This document shows positions 1 to 9,064 of a stretch of DNA of 64,000 nt, piece after piece. Below the pieces are notes generated by a model that saw only the letters and a list, made by a program, of their open reading frames with translations, ran no database searches and had not been told where the DNA came from. How positions within the stretch are numbered: position 1 is the stretch's first letter; every line of letters starts with the position of its first letter. The DNA lies in NCBI GenBank assembly GCA_900199655.1, contig FZRE01000001.1, forward strand, positions 186,001 to 250,000, given 5' to 3'. Origin of the DNA: Prevotellaceae bacterium KH2P17. Its GTDB lineage: Bacteria; Bacteroidota; Bacteroidia; Bacteroidales; Bacteroidaceae. A program made the position numbers and the translations under genes.

Positions 1-1
1 A

Positions 2-805
2 GTGCGTTACCCCATTGACAGCAAAGGCCCCGTTGTAACGAGCGAACCCGGCAACGAGAAGCCACGGATACTTGTCGTAGACGATGATGCCGACGTGGTG
101 AACTACTTGCAGACCCTGCTCACTCCTTATTATCATGTCATCTACCGGTTCGATGCAGAGAGCGCCCTCAAGGCTATGGGCGAAGAGGAACCTAACCTCG
201 TGCTGAGCGATGTGGTGATGCCGGGCATGAACGGATACGACTTCTGCAAGAAGGTAAAGGACGACGCACAGCTCTGCCACATCCCTGTGGTGCTGGTAAC
301 GGCCAAAACCACCGTCGACAACCAGATAGAGGGACTCAACACAGGCGCCGATGCTTACATCACCAAGCCCTTTGACCCCAAGCTGCTGCTGGCTGTCATC
401 AATTCACAGTTGAAGAACCGGGACAAGATACACAGGCTGCTCAGCAAGTCGACCCAAACCGACGAGGCCGTGGCTGAGGTGCTGGCTCCGCAGGACCAGC
501 ACTTCATGAAGGAACTGTACAAGGTCATGGAGACCGAACTCTCTAACTCCGAAATAGACATAACGCGCGTTACGGAAATGATGCACATGTCGCGCACCAA
601 GTTCTATTATAAGATGAAAGGTCTTACGGGCGAGAAGCCGGCCGCCTTCTTCCGTACTTACAAGCTCAACCGGGCTGCCGAACTGCTGCGCGAAGGCTCC
701 TATACCGTGTCCGAAATATCCGACATGACGGGCTTCAGCTCCCTTTCCTATTTCTCCACTGCCTTTAAAAAGCAGTTCGGGGTAACGCCCAGCGAGTTCA
801 AGTAA
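2..805 (+). CDS. Hybrid two-component regulator, C-terminal part (receiver + AraC HTH), 5' truncated
   Basis: This is the 3' end of a transcription regulator cut by the window edge. A receiver domain spans about residues 22-140 of the visible part: an acidic cluster in ILVVDDDAD, the phosphoacceptor region LVLSDVVMPG, and the conserved Lys in YITKPFD. An AraC-type double helix-turn-helix follows at about 170-267, ending in the typical FSSLSYFSTAFKKQFGVTPSEFK region. This is the standard tail of Bacteroidota hybrid two-component systems, which carry a periplasmic sensor and histidine kinase upstream and usually control a polysaccharide utilization locus. The reading frame is open to the first base, so the GTG at position 2 is very unlikely to be the true start. 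Its target genes would lie to the left and are not visible. Confidence 0.9.
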   Translation: MRYPIDSKGPVVTSEPGNEKPRILVVDDDADVVNYLQTLLTPYYHVIYRFDAESALKAMGEEEPNLVLSDVVMPGMNGYDFCKKVKDDAQLCHIPVVLVTAKTTVDNQIEGLNTGADAYITKPFDPKLLLAVINSQLKNRDKIHRLLSKSTQTDEAVAEVLAPQDQHFMKELYKVMETELSNSEIDITRVTEMMHMSRTKFYYKMKGLTGEKPAAFFRTYKLNRAAELLREGSYTVSEISDMTGFSSLSYFSTAFKKQFGVTPSEFK

Positions 806-867
806 CGGCAGGGCAGGGGAGCAGCAACTTCCCTGCAGCCCCTCCACATACCGCCATGTACCGGTTC

Positions 868-911
868 CCTCCTCCGGCTTTTCTTTCCAAGGGGAGGGTA
901 CCGGTTTGCTT
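868..911. repeat. Degenerate arm of the CCTCCCC composite repeat
   Basis: The stretch resembles one arm of the composite repeat at 1031-1142: CCTCCTCCGG, then TTTCCAAGGGGAGGGTACC and GGTTTGC, as at 21397-21440. It has no partner arm. The 805-1863 interval holds no convincing gene: open frames in it are short, overlap repeats and resemble nothing I know. What it holds is this arm, the full composite repeat, a 22-nt array and the purH promoter. Confidence 0.45.
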
Positions 912-1030
912 CTTCGCAAACCGTTGTTTACACACTCTCACTAACAGACAATCCCACAGCAGTGAAAAAAATACTTTGTTACTCTGTCTTAAAAAATAAG
1001 CAACAAATCAGCAGGAAGCTTGCAGCAACG

Positions 1031-1142
1031 GTTCCTCCCCTTAGAAAGGGGAGGTTAGGAGGGGATGATATCTTAAGCTGCATTGCTAATGTATGCCACA
1101 CGGTCATCCCCTCCTCCGCTTCCCCTTTCCAAGGGGAGGATA
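1031..1142. repeat. Composite palindromic repeat, copy 1
   Basis: Two arms face each other. The left arm (1034-1068) contains the hairpin CCTCCCCTTAGAAAGGGGAGG followed by TTAGGAGGGGATGA. The right arm (1104-1141) reads TCATCCCCTCCT and then a second hairpin, CCCCTTTCCAAGGGG. The outer part of each arm folds on itself, while AGGAGGGGATGA can pair with TCATCCCCTCCT across about 35 nt, so the whole can form a cruciform. Similar pairs occur at 19983-20092, 20157-20335 and, in the opposite arrangement, 21397-21537. Flanking words such as ACGGTT and AAGTTTGCC are partly conserved too, so the repeated unit is larger than the hairpins. Confidence 0.75.
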
Positions 1143-1440
1143 CAAGTTTGCCTTGTAGTTATAGTTTAGCTAAGGGCATTTTGTAATAAAGGGCAGTGCG
1201 GCAGTGCTCTCTCCTTTTAATGAACCAATCTCAAATTGTTTGGTGGTATTTGTGCAGTGCCCGAAGCAAAAGTTTCTTTGTCTGTATATTTCATCAAAAA
1301 CGGCCTCGCTCATGACAATTGAACCAGCTGCTCAAACCAGGCGAAATGGTTGTGAACGGCCTCTTGCGAACTCGGAAAAGTTGAAAAAGAAGTCGGTTTC
1401 GCTGCCTTTTGCGCGTTTTTTGCCCGAAAATCGGTTGCTG

Positions 1441-1523
1441 GAAGCGCATTTCTACGCCTCTGAAGCATGCCTTCAGGCCCCTTGAACGATACCTTCAAGG
1501 CGCTTGAAAGATAGCTTCGGGAA
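1441..1523. repeat. 22-nt periodic array, class A, copy 1
   Basis: Three consecutive 22-nt units (1458-1479, 1480-1501, 1502-1523) follow a 17-nt lead-in. Each unit has the form CTTGAA-(about 7 nt)-TTCAAGG with variations, so each is itself a short imperfect palindrome. The last unit ends in TTCGGGAAAAC. The same architecture recurs at 8493, 14911, 21198 and 42724. It lies in the non-coding region upstream of purH. Confidence 0.7.
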
Positions 1524-1827
1524 AACCGAAAAACGTAAGGAAAACGCAAGCTCCTCATTATCAGCAGCTTGCGGAAAGTCAGATTTTACTCCTTTTTTGA
1601 CCCTTTCGTGGTGGCGGAAGCAACAAACGGCAGTTTTGGAAGGTGTTTTGTCAAATTATATAAGAGCGAATTTACGCATCCGGTGCAGCCATTCAGGCAT
1701 CCGGTTCGGGTCTTGCGGGGCTTTATGTTTTTTTACCTTTTGCGGCCGCTCATTCGCCCTTTCCTGCTAATAGGTTTAAAAATAGTTTTTTTCTCTTTAT
1801 TAGTATGGCTCGTTCGCAATAAATTCG

Positions 1828-1835
1828 TAACTTTG
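1828..1835 (+). promoter_or_regulatory. Bacteroidota -7 promoter element before purH
   Basis: TAACTTTG matches the Bacteroidota primary-sigma -7 consensus TAnnTTTG and ends 28 nt before the purH start. The upstream AT-rich stretch is compatible with a promoter, but I do not see a perfect -33 TTG. Confidence 0.6.
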
Positions 1836-1863
1836 CATCCTCTAAATACATAACGCGAAAGAT

Positions 1864-2460
1864 ATGCCTGTAACAAAAGAAATCAAGACTGCGCTTGTTT
1901 CGGTCTTCCACAAGGACGGTCTCGAAGAACTCCTCGCCAAGCTCAATGCGGAGGGAGTAAAGTTCCTGAGTACCGGCGGTACACAGAGTTTTATTGAGTC
2001 TCTGGGCTACGAAAGCCGCAAAGTAGAGGACCTTACCACCTATCCCTCCATCCTTGGCGGGCGTGTAAAGACGCTGCATCCCAAGGTGTTCGGCGGCATT
2101 CTGGCCCGCCGCGACAACGAGGGCGACCGCGAGCAGATGGCGCAGTACGATATTCCGGCCATCGACCTGGTTATCGTTGACCTCTATCCTTTTGAGCAGA
2201 CAGTGGCCAGCGGAGCCCCGGAGGCCGACATCATCGAGAAGATTGACATTGGCGGCATATCGCTCATACGCGCCGGAGCCAAGAACTTTAACGACGTGGT
2301 CATTGTTCCGAGCAAGGCCGAATACCCTCTGCTGCTCGACATCTTGAACCGTCACGGCGCCGCCACCACGCTGGATGAGCGCCGCGAACTGGCCGCCCGC
2401 GCCTTTGGGGTGAGCAGCCGGTACGACACGGCAATAAGGGAGTGGTTCGGCAAAAGATAG
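1864..2460 (+). CDS. purH: IMP cyclohydrolase domain of PurH, stand-alone
   Basis: The 198-residue product matches the N-terminal MGS-like half of PurH, which closes FAICAR to IMP in the last step of purine synthesis. Family marks are KTALVSVFHKDGL near the start, FLSTGGTQ, the GGRVKTLHPK motif, PAIDLVIVDLYPFE and EKIDIGGISLIRAGAKN. The usual bifunctional protein is about 500 residues; the AICAR formyltransferase half is missing. The frame ends cleanly with WFGKR and a stop, and the 123 nt before mreB contain no trace of the second domain. Formyltransferase activity must come from a separate gene elsewhere if the pathway works. The gene sits just upstream of mreB, where full-length purH lies in Bacteroides. 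Confidence 0.85.
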   Translation: MPVTKEIKTALVSVFHKDGLEELLAKLNAEGVKFLSTGGTQSFIESLGYESRKVEDLTTYPSILGGRVKTLHPKVFGGILARRDNEGDREQMAQYDIPAIDLVIVDLYPFEQTVASGAPEADIIEKIDIGGISLIRAGAKNFNDVVIVPSKAEYPLLLDILNRHGAATTLDERRELAARAFGVSSRYDTAIREWFGKR

Positions 2461-2583
2461 AGAAGGCGAGGCCTACCCCGGCCCTCCCGAGTGAAGGGGG
2501 TACGGAAATGGGGGGATGAAGGCCTGACCTCGTGAGCTGACACCTGATTTTTTTTAAGCTTAAAATAAATATTCGTTTTTCAA

Positions 2584-3606
2584 ATGGGATTTTTTTCATT
2601 CATTCAGGAAATTGCAATGGACCTGGGAACGGCCAACACGATTATTATCAGTGATGACAAAATCGTGGTCGACGAGCCTTCGGTCGTGGCCTTGGACCGC
2701 CGCACGGACAAGATGATTGCCGTGGGCGAGAAGGCCAAGATGATGTACGAGAAGACGCACGACAACATCCGCACCATCCGCCCATTGCGTGATGGCGTGA
2801 TTGCGGACTTTACAGCATGCGAGCAGATGATGCGTGGTCTAATCAAAATGGTGCACACCGGCAGCCGCTTGTTCTCACCTTCGCTGCGCATGGTCATTGG
2901 TGTTCCGTCGGGCAGTACAGAGGTGGAGCTGCGCGCCGTGCGTGATTCGGCCGAGCATGCCGACGGCCGCGACGTGTATCTTATCTTCGAACCGATGGCT
3001 GCAGCCATAGGTATAGGCATCGACGTAGAGGCTCCCGAGGGCAACATGATAGTGGATATAGGCGGCGGCAGCACCGAGATTGCCGTCATCTCGCTGGGCG
3101 GCATCGTGAGTAACAACTCCATCCGCATAGCCGGCGACGACCTTACGGCCGACATACAGGAGTACATGAGCCGCCAGCACAACGTGAAGGTGAGCGAGCG
3201 TATGGCCGAGCGTATCAAGATACACGTGGGGTCTGCCCTGACCGATTTGGGCGACGAGGCCCCCGAAGACTATATCGTACACGGCCCGAACCGCATCACG
3301 GCTCTGCCCATGGAGGTGCCCGTGTGCTATCAGGAGATAGCCCACTGCCTGGACAAGACGGTGGCCAAGATAGAGAACGCCGTGCTCTCGGCACTGGAGA
3401 ACACACCTCCCGAGCTGTATGCCGACATTGTGAAGAACGGCATCTACCTGAGCGGAGGCGGCGCCTTGCTGCGAGGACTCGACAAACGTCTGCAAGACAA
3501 GATAAGCATACCGTTCCATATAGCCGAAGACCCGCTGCATAGCGTGGCCAAAGGTGCCGGCATCGCACTGAAGAACGTTGACCGTTTCTCGTTCCTGATG
3601 AGATAA
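2584..3606 (+). CDS. mreB: Rod shape-determining actin homologue MreB
   Basis: A 340-residue bacterial actin that polymerises under the inner membrane and positions the cell-wall elongation complex. Phosphate-1 motif DLGTANT begins at residue 13, phosphate-2 DIGGGSTE at 158, and the adenosine motif LSGGGALLRGLDK lies near the C-terminus. Length is normal for the family, and the N-terminal MGFFSFIQEI is the expected short amphipathic membrane anchor. It is the first gene of the mreB-mreC-mreD-mrdA-rodA series, all on the plus strand with short gaps. Confidence 0.97.
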   Translation: MGFFSFIQEIAMDLGTANTIIISDDKIVVDEPSVVALDRRTDKMIAVGEKAKMMYEKTHDNIRTIRPLRDGVIADFTACEQMMRGLIKMVHTGSRLFSPSLRMVIGVPSGSTEVELRAVRDSAEHADGRDVYLIFEPMAAAIGIGIDVEAPEGNMIVDIGGGSTEIAVISLGGIVSNNSIRIAGDDLTADIQEYMSRQHNVKVSERMAERIKIHVGSALTDLGDEAPEDYIVHGPNRITALPMEVPVCYQEIAHCLDKTVAKIENAVLSALENTPPELYADIVKNGIYLSGGGALLRGLDKRLQDKISIPFHIAEDPLHSVAKGAGIALKNVDRFSFLMR

Positions 3607-3665
3607 ACAGCGGTGGCGGGTGCAGGGAGCAATGACGCTTCCTGCTGCCCGGCAAACAAGAAGAT

Positions 3666-4532
3666 ATGAGGAATCTAATCGAATTTCTGGCGAGATACAA
3701 CCACTGGTTCGTTTTCATCATCCTTGAAGTCTTCAGCCTCGTCCTGCTGTTCCAGTACAACAGCTATCAGGGCAGCGTGTGGTTTTCGTCGGCCAACGCA
3801 GTTACGGGCAAGGTCTATGAGTGGAGCTCGAAGGTGGAAACCTTCTTCTCACTGACCCAGGTCAACAAGGAGCTTACCTCCCGCAACCTCTATCTGGAGC
3901 AGCAGGTGAGCAAGCTCTCCGAACAGCTGACCCGTACCACCCGCGACAGCAGCCTGCTGCAATCCAAAGAGTTGCAGAAGCTGGCCGGCTACAGGCTGGT
4001 ACCTGCCCAGGTGATTAGCAACTCCTTAGACAAGCGAGACAACTTTATCACGATAGACAAGGGCGCGGCCGACGGCATCCGCAAGGACATGGGCGTGGTC
4101 GGCGGCAATGGTGTGGTGGGCATCGTGTACATGGTGTCGGCCCATTATGCCGTGGTGCTGCCCGTGCTCAACTCGCAATCAAGCATCAGCTGTGTGGTTC
4201 AGAACCGCGGCTACTTTGGCTATTTGCGCTGGGACGGCGTGCTTCCGTACATCGCCTACGTGGAAGATGTGCCCCGCCATGCTCACTTCAAGAACGGCGA
4301 CGCTGTGGTTACGAGTGGCTACTCTTCGGTTTTTCCTCCCGGTATCATGGTGGGCAAAATCAAGTGTACGTTCAATTCGCAGGACGGACTCTCGTATCGG
4401 CTGCAGCTCATCCTCTCTACCGACTTCGGAAATCTGCGCGATGTGTGCGTCATAGACAATGCTCCCATGCAGGAGAGGCTCGATGTACTGCGCGCGGCAC
4501 AGGACTCTCTGAAGCTGAAGGACGACAAATAA
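3666..4532 (+). CDS. mreC: Rod shape-determining protein MreC
   Basis: A 288-residue bitopic protein. It has a short cytoplasmic start (MRNLIEFLARYNHW), one membrane segment at about residues 15-32, a coiled-coil stretch rich in Leu, Glu and Gln at about 60-110, and a beta-rich periplasmic domain with the typical GVVGIVY and VVTSGYSSVFPPGI motifs. MreC links MreB filaments to penicillin-binding protein 2 and RodA. It lies 59 nt after mreB and 12 nt before mreD. Confidence 0.95.
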   Translation: MRNLIEFLARYNHWFVFIILEVFSLVLLFQYNSYQGSVWFSSANAVTGKVYEWSSKVETFFSLTQVNKELTSRNLYLEQQVSKLSEQLTRTTRDSSLLQSKELQKLAGYRLVPAQVISNSLDKRDNFITIDKGAADGIRKDMGVVGGNGVVGIVYMVSAHYAVVLPVLNSQSSISCVVQNRGYFGYLRWDGVLPYIAYVEDVPRHAHFKNGDAVVTSGYSSVFPPGIMVGKIKCTFNSQDGLSYRLQLILSTDFGNLRDVCVIDNAPMQERLDVLRAAQDSLKLKDDK

Positions 4533-4544
4533 AAAGGTGCGTAC

Positions 4545-5042
4545 ATGAATTTAGACTTTCTGAAAGGCATATTGCTCTTCGTTGTCCTGCTGCTGGTGCA
4601 GGCTCTGGTGCTCAACCACATCCATCTGTTCGGTGTGGCAACGCCGTTGCTCTACGTCTACATCGTGCTGCTCTTTAGGCGTAACTATCCCCGGTGGGCC
4701 ATTCTCGTGTGGTGCTTCGTCATGGGTCTGGGCGTTGATATATTCTCTAACACGCCCGGAGTGGCAGCTGCTTCCATGACGCTCATGGGCTTGCTGCAGC
4801 CTTTTCTACTGCTCCCGTTCATCAACCGCGATACACCTGACGACCTGCTGCCCTCCATCCGCACGCTTGGGTTGGGCAAGTTTGCCTCTTACACACTGAT
4901 AGTTGTGTTCATCTACTGCCTTGTATTCTTTACATTAGAGACATTCAATTTCTTCAACTGGCTGCTCTGGCTCGAATATGTGGGCGCCAGCACCGTGCTC
5001 ACCACGGTACTTGTGCTCGTGATTGACAACCTGAGAAACTGA
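4545..5042 (+). CDS. mreD: Rod shape-determining protein MreD
   Basis: A 165-residue, very hydrophobic protein with about five predicted membrane segments, the size and pattern of MreD. MreD binds MreC in the elongasome. Sequence similarity between MreD proteins is low, so the call rests on topology, size and the invariant position between mreC and mrdA. It starts 12 nt after mreC. Confidence 0.9.
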   Translation: MNLDFLKGILLFVVLLLVQALVLNHIHLFGVATPLLYVYIVLLFRRNYPRWAILVWCFVMGLGVDIFSNTPGVAAASMTLMGLLQPFLLLPFINRDTPDDLLPSIRTLGLGKFASYTLIVVFIYCLVFFTLETFNFFNWLLWLEYVGASTVLTTVLVLVIDNLRN

Positions 5043-5080
5043 CAGATACATGCCTGCATCGGGCCGAATGAAAGAGATAT

Positions 5081-6931
5081 ATGAAGGATTTTAATCTTGA
5101 GAACCGTCGGTTGGTCATCGGAGGCATCGCCACAGCTGTCGTGGTGGTGTACATCATCAGGCTCTTTACGCTGCAGCTCATGAGCGATGACTACAAGAAG
5201 AACGCCGACAGTAACGCTTTCCTCAAGAAGATTGAATACCCTTCGCGCGGACTCATCAAGGACCGTCACGGCAAGCTGATGGTCTACAACGAACCGGCAT
5301 ACGACATCATGGTGGTGATGAACGAAGAAAAAGGCCGCCTCGACACCCTGGAGTTCTGCCGGGCAATCGGCATGACCAAGGAAGATTTCATCCGCCGGAT
5401 GGACAATATAAAGGACCGGAGCAAGAATCCAGGCTACTCGCGCTTTACCCAACAGCTCTTCATGAGCCAGATTTCAGACAAAGAGTTCTCTGTTTTCCGC
5501 GAGAAGATGTTCCGCTTTCCGGGCTTCTACGTCCAGAAGCGCAGTGTGCGGCAGTACGAGACGTCGCTCGCTGCGCATGTGATAGGCGACGTGGCAGAGG
5601 TTTCGCAGGGCGACATAGAGGACGATGACTACTACCAGGCCGGCGACTTCATCGGCAAGACCGGCGTGGAACGCTCGTACGAGAAGCAGCTGCGCGGCGT
5701 CAAAGGCATGCAGATACTGCTGCGCGATGCCCACGGTCGCATCCAGGGACGGTACCAGGAAGGCAAATACGACAGGCGTCCGGTGGCCGGGCGCGACCTC
5801 ACCCTCGGCATCGACCTCAAGCTGCAGGCCCTCGGCGAGCGGCTGCTCGAAGGCAAGATAGGCTCTATCGTGGCGCTTGAACCGTCCACGGGCGAGGTGC
5901 TCTGCATGGTGTCATCGCCCAGTTACGACCCCCGCCAGCTCATTGGTCACCAGCGCGGCCGCAACCATGCACGCCTGTCGCGCAACGTATGGAAGCCCTT
6001 GCTCAACCGCGCCATCATGGGTCAGTATCCTCCGGGCTCCACTTTTAAGACCTCGCAGGCCCTGACCTACCTCACCGAAGGCATCATCACGCCCCAGACT
6101 CAGTTCGCCTGCCACCACGGTTTCTATCATCGCGGCCTCCACGTGGGCTGCCACGGCCACTCTTCTCCGCTCTCGCTGGTCGAGGCCATCAGCACTTCGT
6201 GCAACGCATACTTCTGCTGGGGGCTCTATTACATGATGGGTAACCGCAGCAGATACAAGAGTACATTCGAGGCGATGAACGTTTGGCGCGACTATATGGT
6301 CAGCATGGGATTCGGCTACAAGCTCGGTATCGACCTGCCGGGAGAAAAGCGCGGGCTCATTCCCAACGCCACTTTCTACGACAAGGCCTATCATGGCAGC
6401 TGGAACGGGCTCACTGTTATCAGCATCTCCATAGGCCAGGGAGAGGTGAACCTCACCCCGTTGCAGATTGCCAACCTATGTGCCACCATTGCCAACCGCG
6501 GCTACTACTACGTGCCTCATGTGGTGCGCAAGGTTCAGGGCGAGCATATTGACACCCTGTTCACCCGCCGACACTACACCAAAGCTAACCGCCGGGCCTA
6601 CGACTACGTGGTAGCAGGCATGCGCTCGTCCGTTATCAAGGGCACGTGCCGTGCTGCCAACCGGGCCGACTACCTGGTTTGCGGCAAGACAGGTACAGCC
6701 CAGAACCGCGGACAGGACCACTCCGTGTTCATGGGGTTTGCCCCGATGGACAATCCCAAGATTGCCATAGCGGTGTATGTGGAGAACGGCGGCTTCGGTG
6801 CAGACTACGGTGTGCCCATCGGGTCGCTCATGATGGAGCAGTATATCAAAGGAAAACTCTCCGAAGCATCGGAGAAGAAGGCGACTGATTTCCAGAAACG
6901 CCGCATCGGATACGGTAAGGCAAACAGATAA
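5081..6931 (+). CDS. mrdA: Penicillin-binding protein 2, elongasome transpeptidase
   Basis: A 616-residue class B penicillin-binding protein that cross-links peptidoglycan during side-wall growth. A single N-terminal membrane segment (about residues 12-30) is followed by the dimerisation domain and the transpeptidase domain. All three catalytic motifs are present: STFK with the nucleophilic Ser at 320, SCN at 373-375, and KTGT from residue 536. It lies 38 nt after mreD and 13 nt before rodA. The partner glycosyltransferase is RodA. Confidence 0.96.
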   Translation: MKDFNLENRRLVIGGIATAVVVVYIIRLFTLQLMSDDYKKNADSNAFLKKIEYPSRGLIKDRHGKLMVYNEPAYDIMVVMNEEKGRLDTLEFCRAIGMTKEDFIRRMDNIKDRSKNPGYSRFTQQLFMSQISDKEFSVFREKMFRFPGFYVQKRSVRQYETSLAAHVIGDVAEVSQGDIEDDDYYQAGDFIGKTGVERSYEKQLRGVKGMQILLRDAHGRIQGRYQEGKYDRRPVAGRDLTLGIDLKLQALGERLLEGKIGSIVALEPSTGEVLCMVSSPSYDPRQLIGHQRGRNHARLSRNVWKPLLNRAIMGQYPPGSTFKTSQALTYLTEGIITPQTQFACHHGFYHRGLHVGCHGHSSPLSLVEAISTSCNAYFCWGLYYMMGNRSRYKSTFEAMNVWRDYMVSMGFGYKLGIDLPGEKRGLIPNATFYDKAYHGSWNGLTVISISIGQGEVNLTPLQIANLCATIANRGYYYVPHVVRKVQGEHIDTLFTRRHYTKANRRAYDYVVAGMRSSVIKGTCRAANRADYLVCGKTGTAQNRGQDHSVFMGFAPMDNPKIAIAVYVENGGFGADYGVPIGSLMMEQYIKGKLSEASEKKATDFQKRRIGYGKANR

Positions 6932-6944
6932 GAAGTAACAAGCA

Positions 6945-8411
6945 ATGGCAAACGACAAACGCTCTACAAGTGTACTTGCATCCATAGACTGGTGGACGAT
7001 AGGCATTTACATTGCCCTGCTCGTCTTCGGCTGGTTCAGCGTATGCGGCGCCAGCTACACTTATGGCGATACAGACATCTTCAGCCTCGATGCCCGTTCG
7101 GGCATGCAAATTGTCTGGATAGGCACTTCCATCGTGCTTGGATTTGTGCTGCTCATGCTCGACGACCGCTTCTACGACACCTTTGCCTACATCATCTACG
7201 CGGCTTTGCTGCTGCTGCTCTTTGCCACCATCTTCAATCCTCACGAAATCAAAGGCTCCCGCTCATGGCTTGTGCTGGGCCCGCTGAGGCTTCAGCCGGC
7301 CGAGTTTGCCAAGTTTGCCACGGCTCTTGCCGTCTCCAAGCTGATGAGCACCTATGGTTTCAACATCCACAAGTGGAAGCATTTTGCCGCTGCCTGCGGC
7401 ATAGTGCTGCTGCCCATGCTGTTTATCGTGGCCCAGAAGGAAACGGGCTCGGCGTTGGTTTACCTTTCCTTCTTCCTCATGTTTTACCGCGAAGGCATGC
7501 CGGGCAGCGTTCTCTTTACGGCGGTGGCCATGGTCATCTACTTCGTGGTGGGCATCAAGTTCGAGGATGTCATGCTGTGGGACCTGCCCACCTCCATCGG
7601 CAAGTTCGTGGTCTTGCTGCTCGTGCAGGCTTTCTCGGCCGGAATGGTGTACGTGTACTGTAAGGACAAGAAGAAAACCTGGACCATCCTGGCCTACTGT
7701 GTGGGCATTACGCTGCTGTTCCTGCTTTTTGCCGAGTACGTGATACCGTTCGATATCGTGTGGATTCAGCTCTTTCTTTCGGTCTCCCTGGTAGTCTATC
7801 TGCTCTATCAGGGCTTGAGCACGCGCCTTTCCAATTACATGTACATCGCGCTGTTTGCCATTGGATCCCTCGTGTTTTTCTACTCGGCAGACTATGTACT
7901 CAATGATGTCATGGAGCCGCACCAGCGCGTTCGCATCAACGTGTTGCTGGGGTTGGAGGAAGACTTGGCCGGAGCGGGCTACAACGTGCACCAGAGCGAG
8001 ATTGCCATCGGCTCCGGCGGACTGCGCGGAAAGGGATTTCTCAACGGCACGCAGACCAAGCTCAAGTTCGTGCCCGAGCAGGATACCGACTTCATCTTCT
8101 GCACAGTAGGCGAGGAGGAAGGCTTCCTGGGCTCTGCCAGTGTGCTGCTGCTGTTCCTTGCCCTCATACTCCGGCTCATCAAGTTAGCCGAACGCCAGCC
8201 CTTTAAATTCGGCAGGGTGTACGGCTACTGCGTGCTTAGCATCTTCCTGTTCCATGTATTCATCAACGTGGGGATGGTGCTGGGACTCACGCCGGTCATC
8301 GGCATCCCGCTGCCGTTCTTCAGTTACGGAGGTTCTTCGCTGTGGGGTTTCACGTTCCTGCTCTTCATCTTCCTGCGCATTGACGCGAGCCGGAACCTGA
8401 TTAGAACCTGA
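6945..8411 (+). CDS. rodA: Peptidoglycan glycosyltransferase RodA (SEDS family)
   Basis: A 488-residue polytopic membrane protein that polymerises lipid II together with PBP2. SEDS marks include GSRSWLVLGPLRLQPAEFAK, QKETGSALVY, the loop EQDTDFIFCTVGEEEGF and the C-terminal GIPLPFFSYGGSS. It is longer than the roughly 370-residue enterobacterial protein because of an extra membrane region in the middle (about residues 190-320), which is common in Bacteroidota RodA. It closes the mre operon. Confidence 0.95.
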   Translation: MANDKRSTSVLASIDWWTIGIYIALLVFGWFSVCGASYTYGDTDIFSLDARSGMQIVWIGTSIVLGFVLLMLDDRFYDTFAYIIYAALLLLLFATIFNPHEIKGSRSWLVLGPLRLQPAEFAKFATALAVSKLMSTYGFNIHKWKHFAAACGIVLLPMLFIVAQKETGSALVYLSFFLMFYREGMPGSVLFTAVAMVIYFVVGIKFEDVMLWDLPTSIGKFVVLLLVQAFSAGMVYVYCKDKKKTWTILAYCVGITLLFLLFAEYVIPFDIVWIQLFLSVSLVVYLLYQGLSTRLSNYMYIALFAIGSLVFFYSADYVLNDVMEPHQRVRINVLLGLEEDLAGAGYNVHQSEIAIGSGGLRGKGFLNGTQTKLKFVPEQDTDFIFCTVGEEEGFLGSASVLLLFLALILRLIKLAERQPFKFGRVYGYCVLSIFLFHVFINVGMVLGLTPVIGIPLPFFSYGGSSLWGFTFLLFIFLRIDASRNLIRT

Positions 8412-8492
8412 ACAGCGGGGGCTGGCGGTATGCCATCCCTAATTCTCTCTGTTACAGAGATTTACTGTTATCCGTATGTTTCAGAATTTACA

Positions 8493-8575
8493 GAGCTATC
8501 GTTCAACGGGCTTGAACCATAGCTTCAACGCCCTTGAACGATAGCTCCAAGGGCGTTGAACGATACCTTCTGCAA
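8493..8575. repeat. 22-nt periodic array, class A, copy 2
   Basis: A 17-nt lead-in beginning GAGCTATCGTTCAA (8493-8509) precedes three exact 22-nt steps (8510-8531, 8532-8553, 8554-8575) built on CTTGAAC-n-ATAGCTTCAA. It lies between the convergent ends of rodA and gldH. The hairpins could contribute to transcription termination, but there is no T-tract. Confidence 0.75.
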
Positions 8576-8596
8576 AGGCACTGCAGAGGAGCGGGA

Positions 8597-9064
8597 CTAT
8601 TGGCGGGTGAGTTCGATGCCCACGTCGCTGATGCCCGGCAGTATTTCCCGCTTCATGTCGTGGCGTACCATGACGTGAAGCGAGTCGCCGCTGTGCAGTT
8701 GCAGGGTCGTTACTTGGAAGTTGAACTGGTAGAAACTCACGCCCTGGCCCTTCACGTTGCCGTTGCTGTCAACGAGCGAGCAGTTCAGCGTGTCGCTCCG
8801 CTCGGCCTTTCCGGGATAGACGGTCGACTCGACAATGAGCGAAAGTCCCATGAACGGATAGGCGTTGTTGGTGCGCAGGCCCAGCCGCATGGCGTAAGTG
8901 CCAGGCCTGGTCATGGGCGGTATGTCGAAGTAGAGCGTGTCGTTCTTTTCCCATCCGGCTATTTGAGTGTGGTGATAGTTGTTGTACACCTTGTTCTTAT
9001 AGCAGGATGAGAGCGTCAGCACGAAGGCTGCGGTGAGCGCTATGAGCACCCTTCTGTGCGTCAT
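8597..9064 (-). CDS. gldH: Gliding motility-type lipoprotein GldH
   Basis: A 155-residue lipoprotein with a signal peptide ending in the lipobox LSSC (Cys about residue 21). The mature part has the GldH pattern: YNNYHHTQIAGWEKNDTLYF, followed by a beta-rich domain with LRTNNAYPF. GldH was defined in Flavobacterium gliding, but homologues are widespread in non-gliding Bacteroidales, where the role is uncertain. The start overlaps the end of ricT by 4 nt, and it is the last gene of the minus-strand run metF-holB-ricT-gldH. Confidence 0.88.
   Translation of the reverse strand: MTHRRVLIALTAAFVLTLSSCYKNKVYNNYHHTQIAGWEKNDTLYFDIPPMTRPGTYAMRLGLRTNNAYPFMGLSLIVESTVYPGKAERSDTLNCSLVDSNGNVKGQGVSFYQFNFQVTTLQLHSGDSLHVMVRHDMKREILPGISDVGIELTRQ

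Noticed and set aside
962..1770. Several short open frames in the 806-1863 spacer
   Set aside because: They run through the composite repeat and the 22-nt array, have no protein-like pattern and no promoter or start context.
1864..2583. purH as a frameshifted full-length gene
   Set aside because: The 123 nt after the stop show no formyltransferase sequence in any frame before mreB begins.
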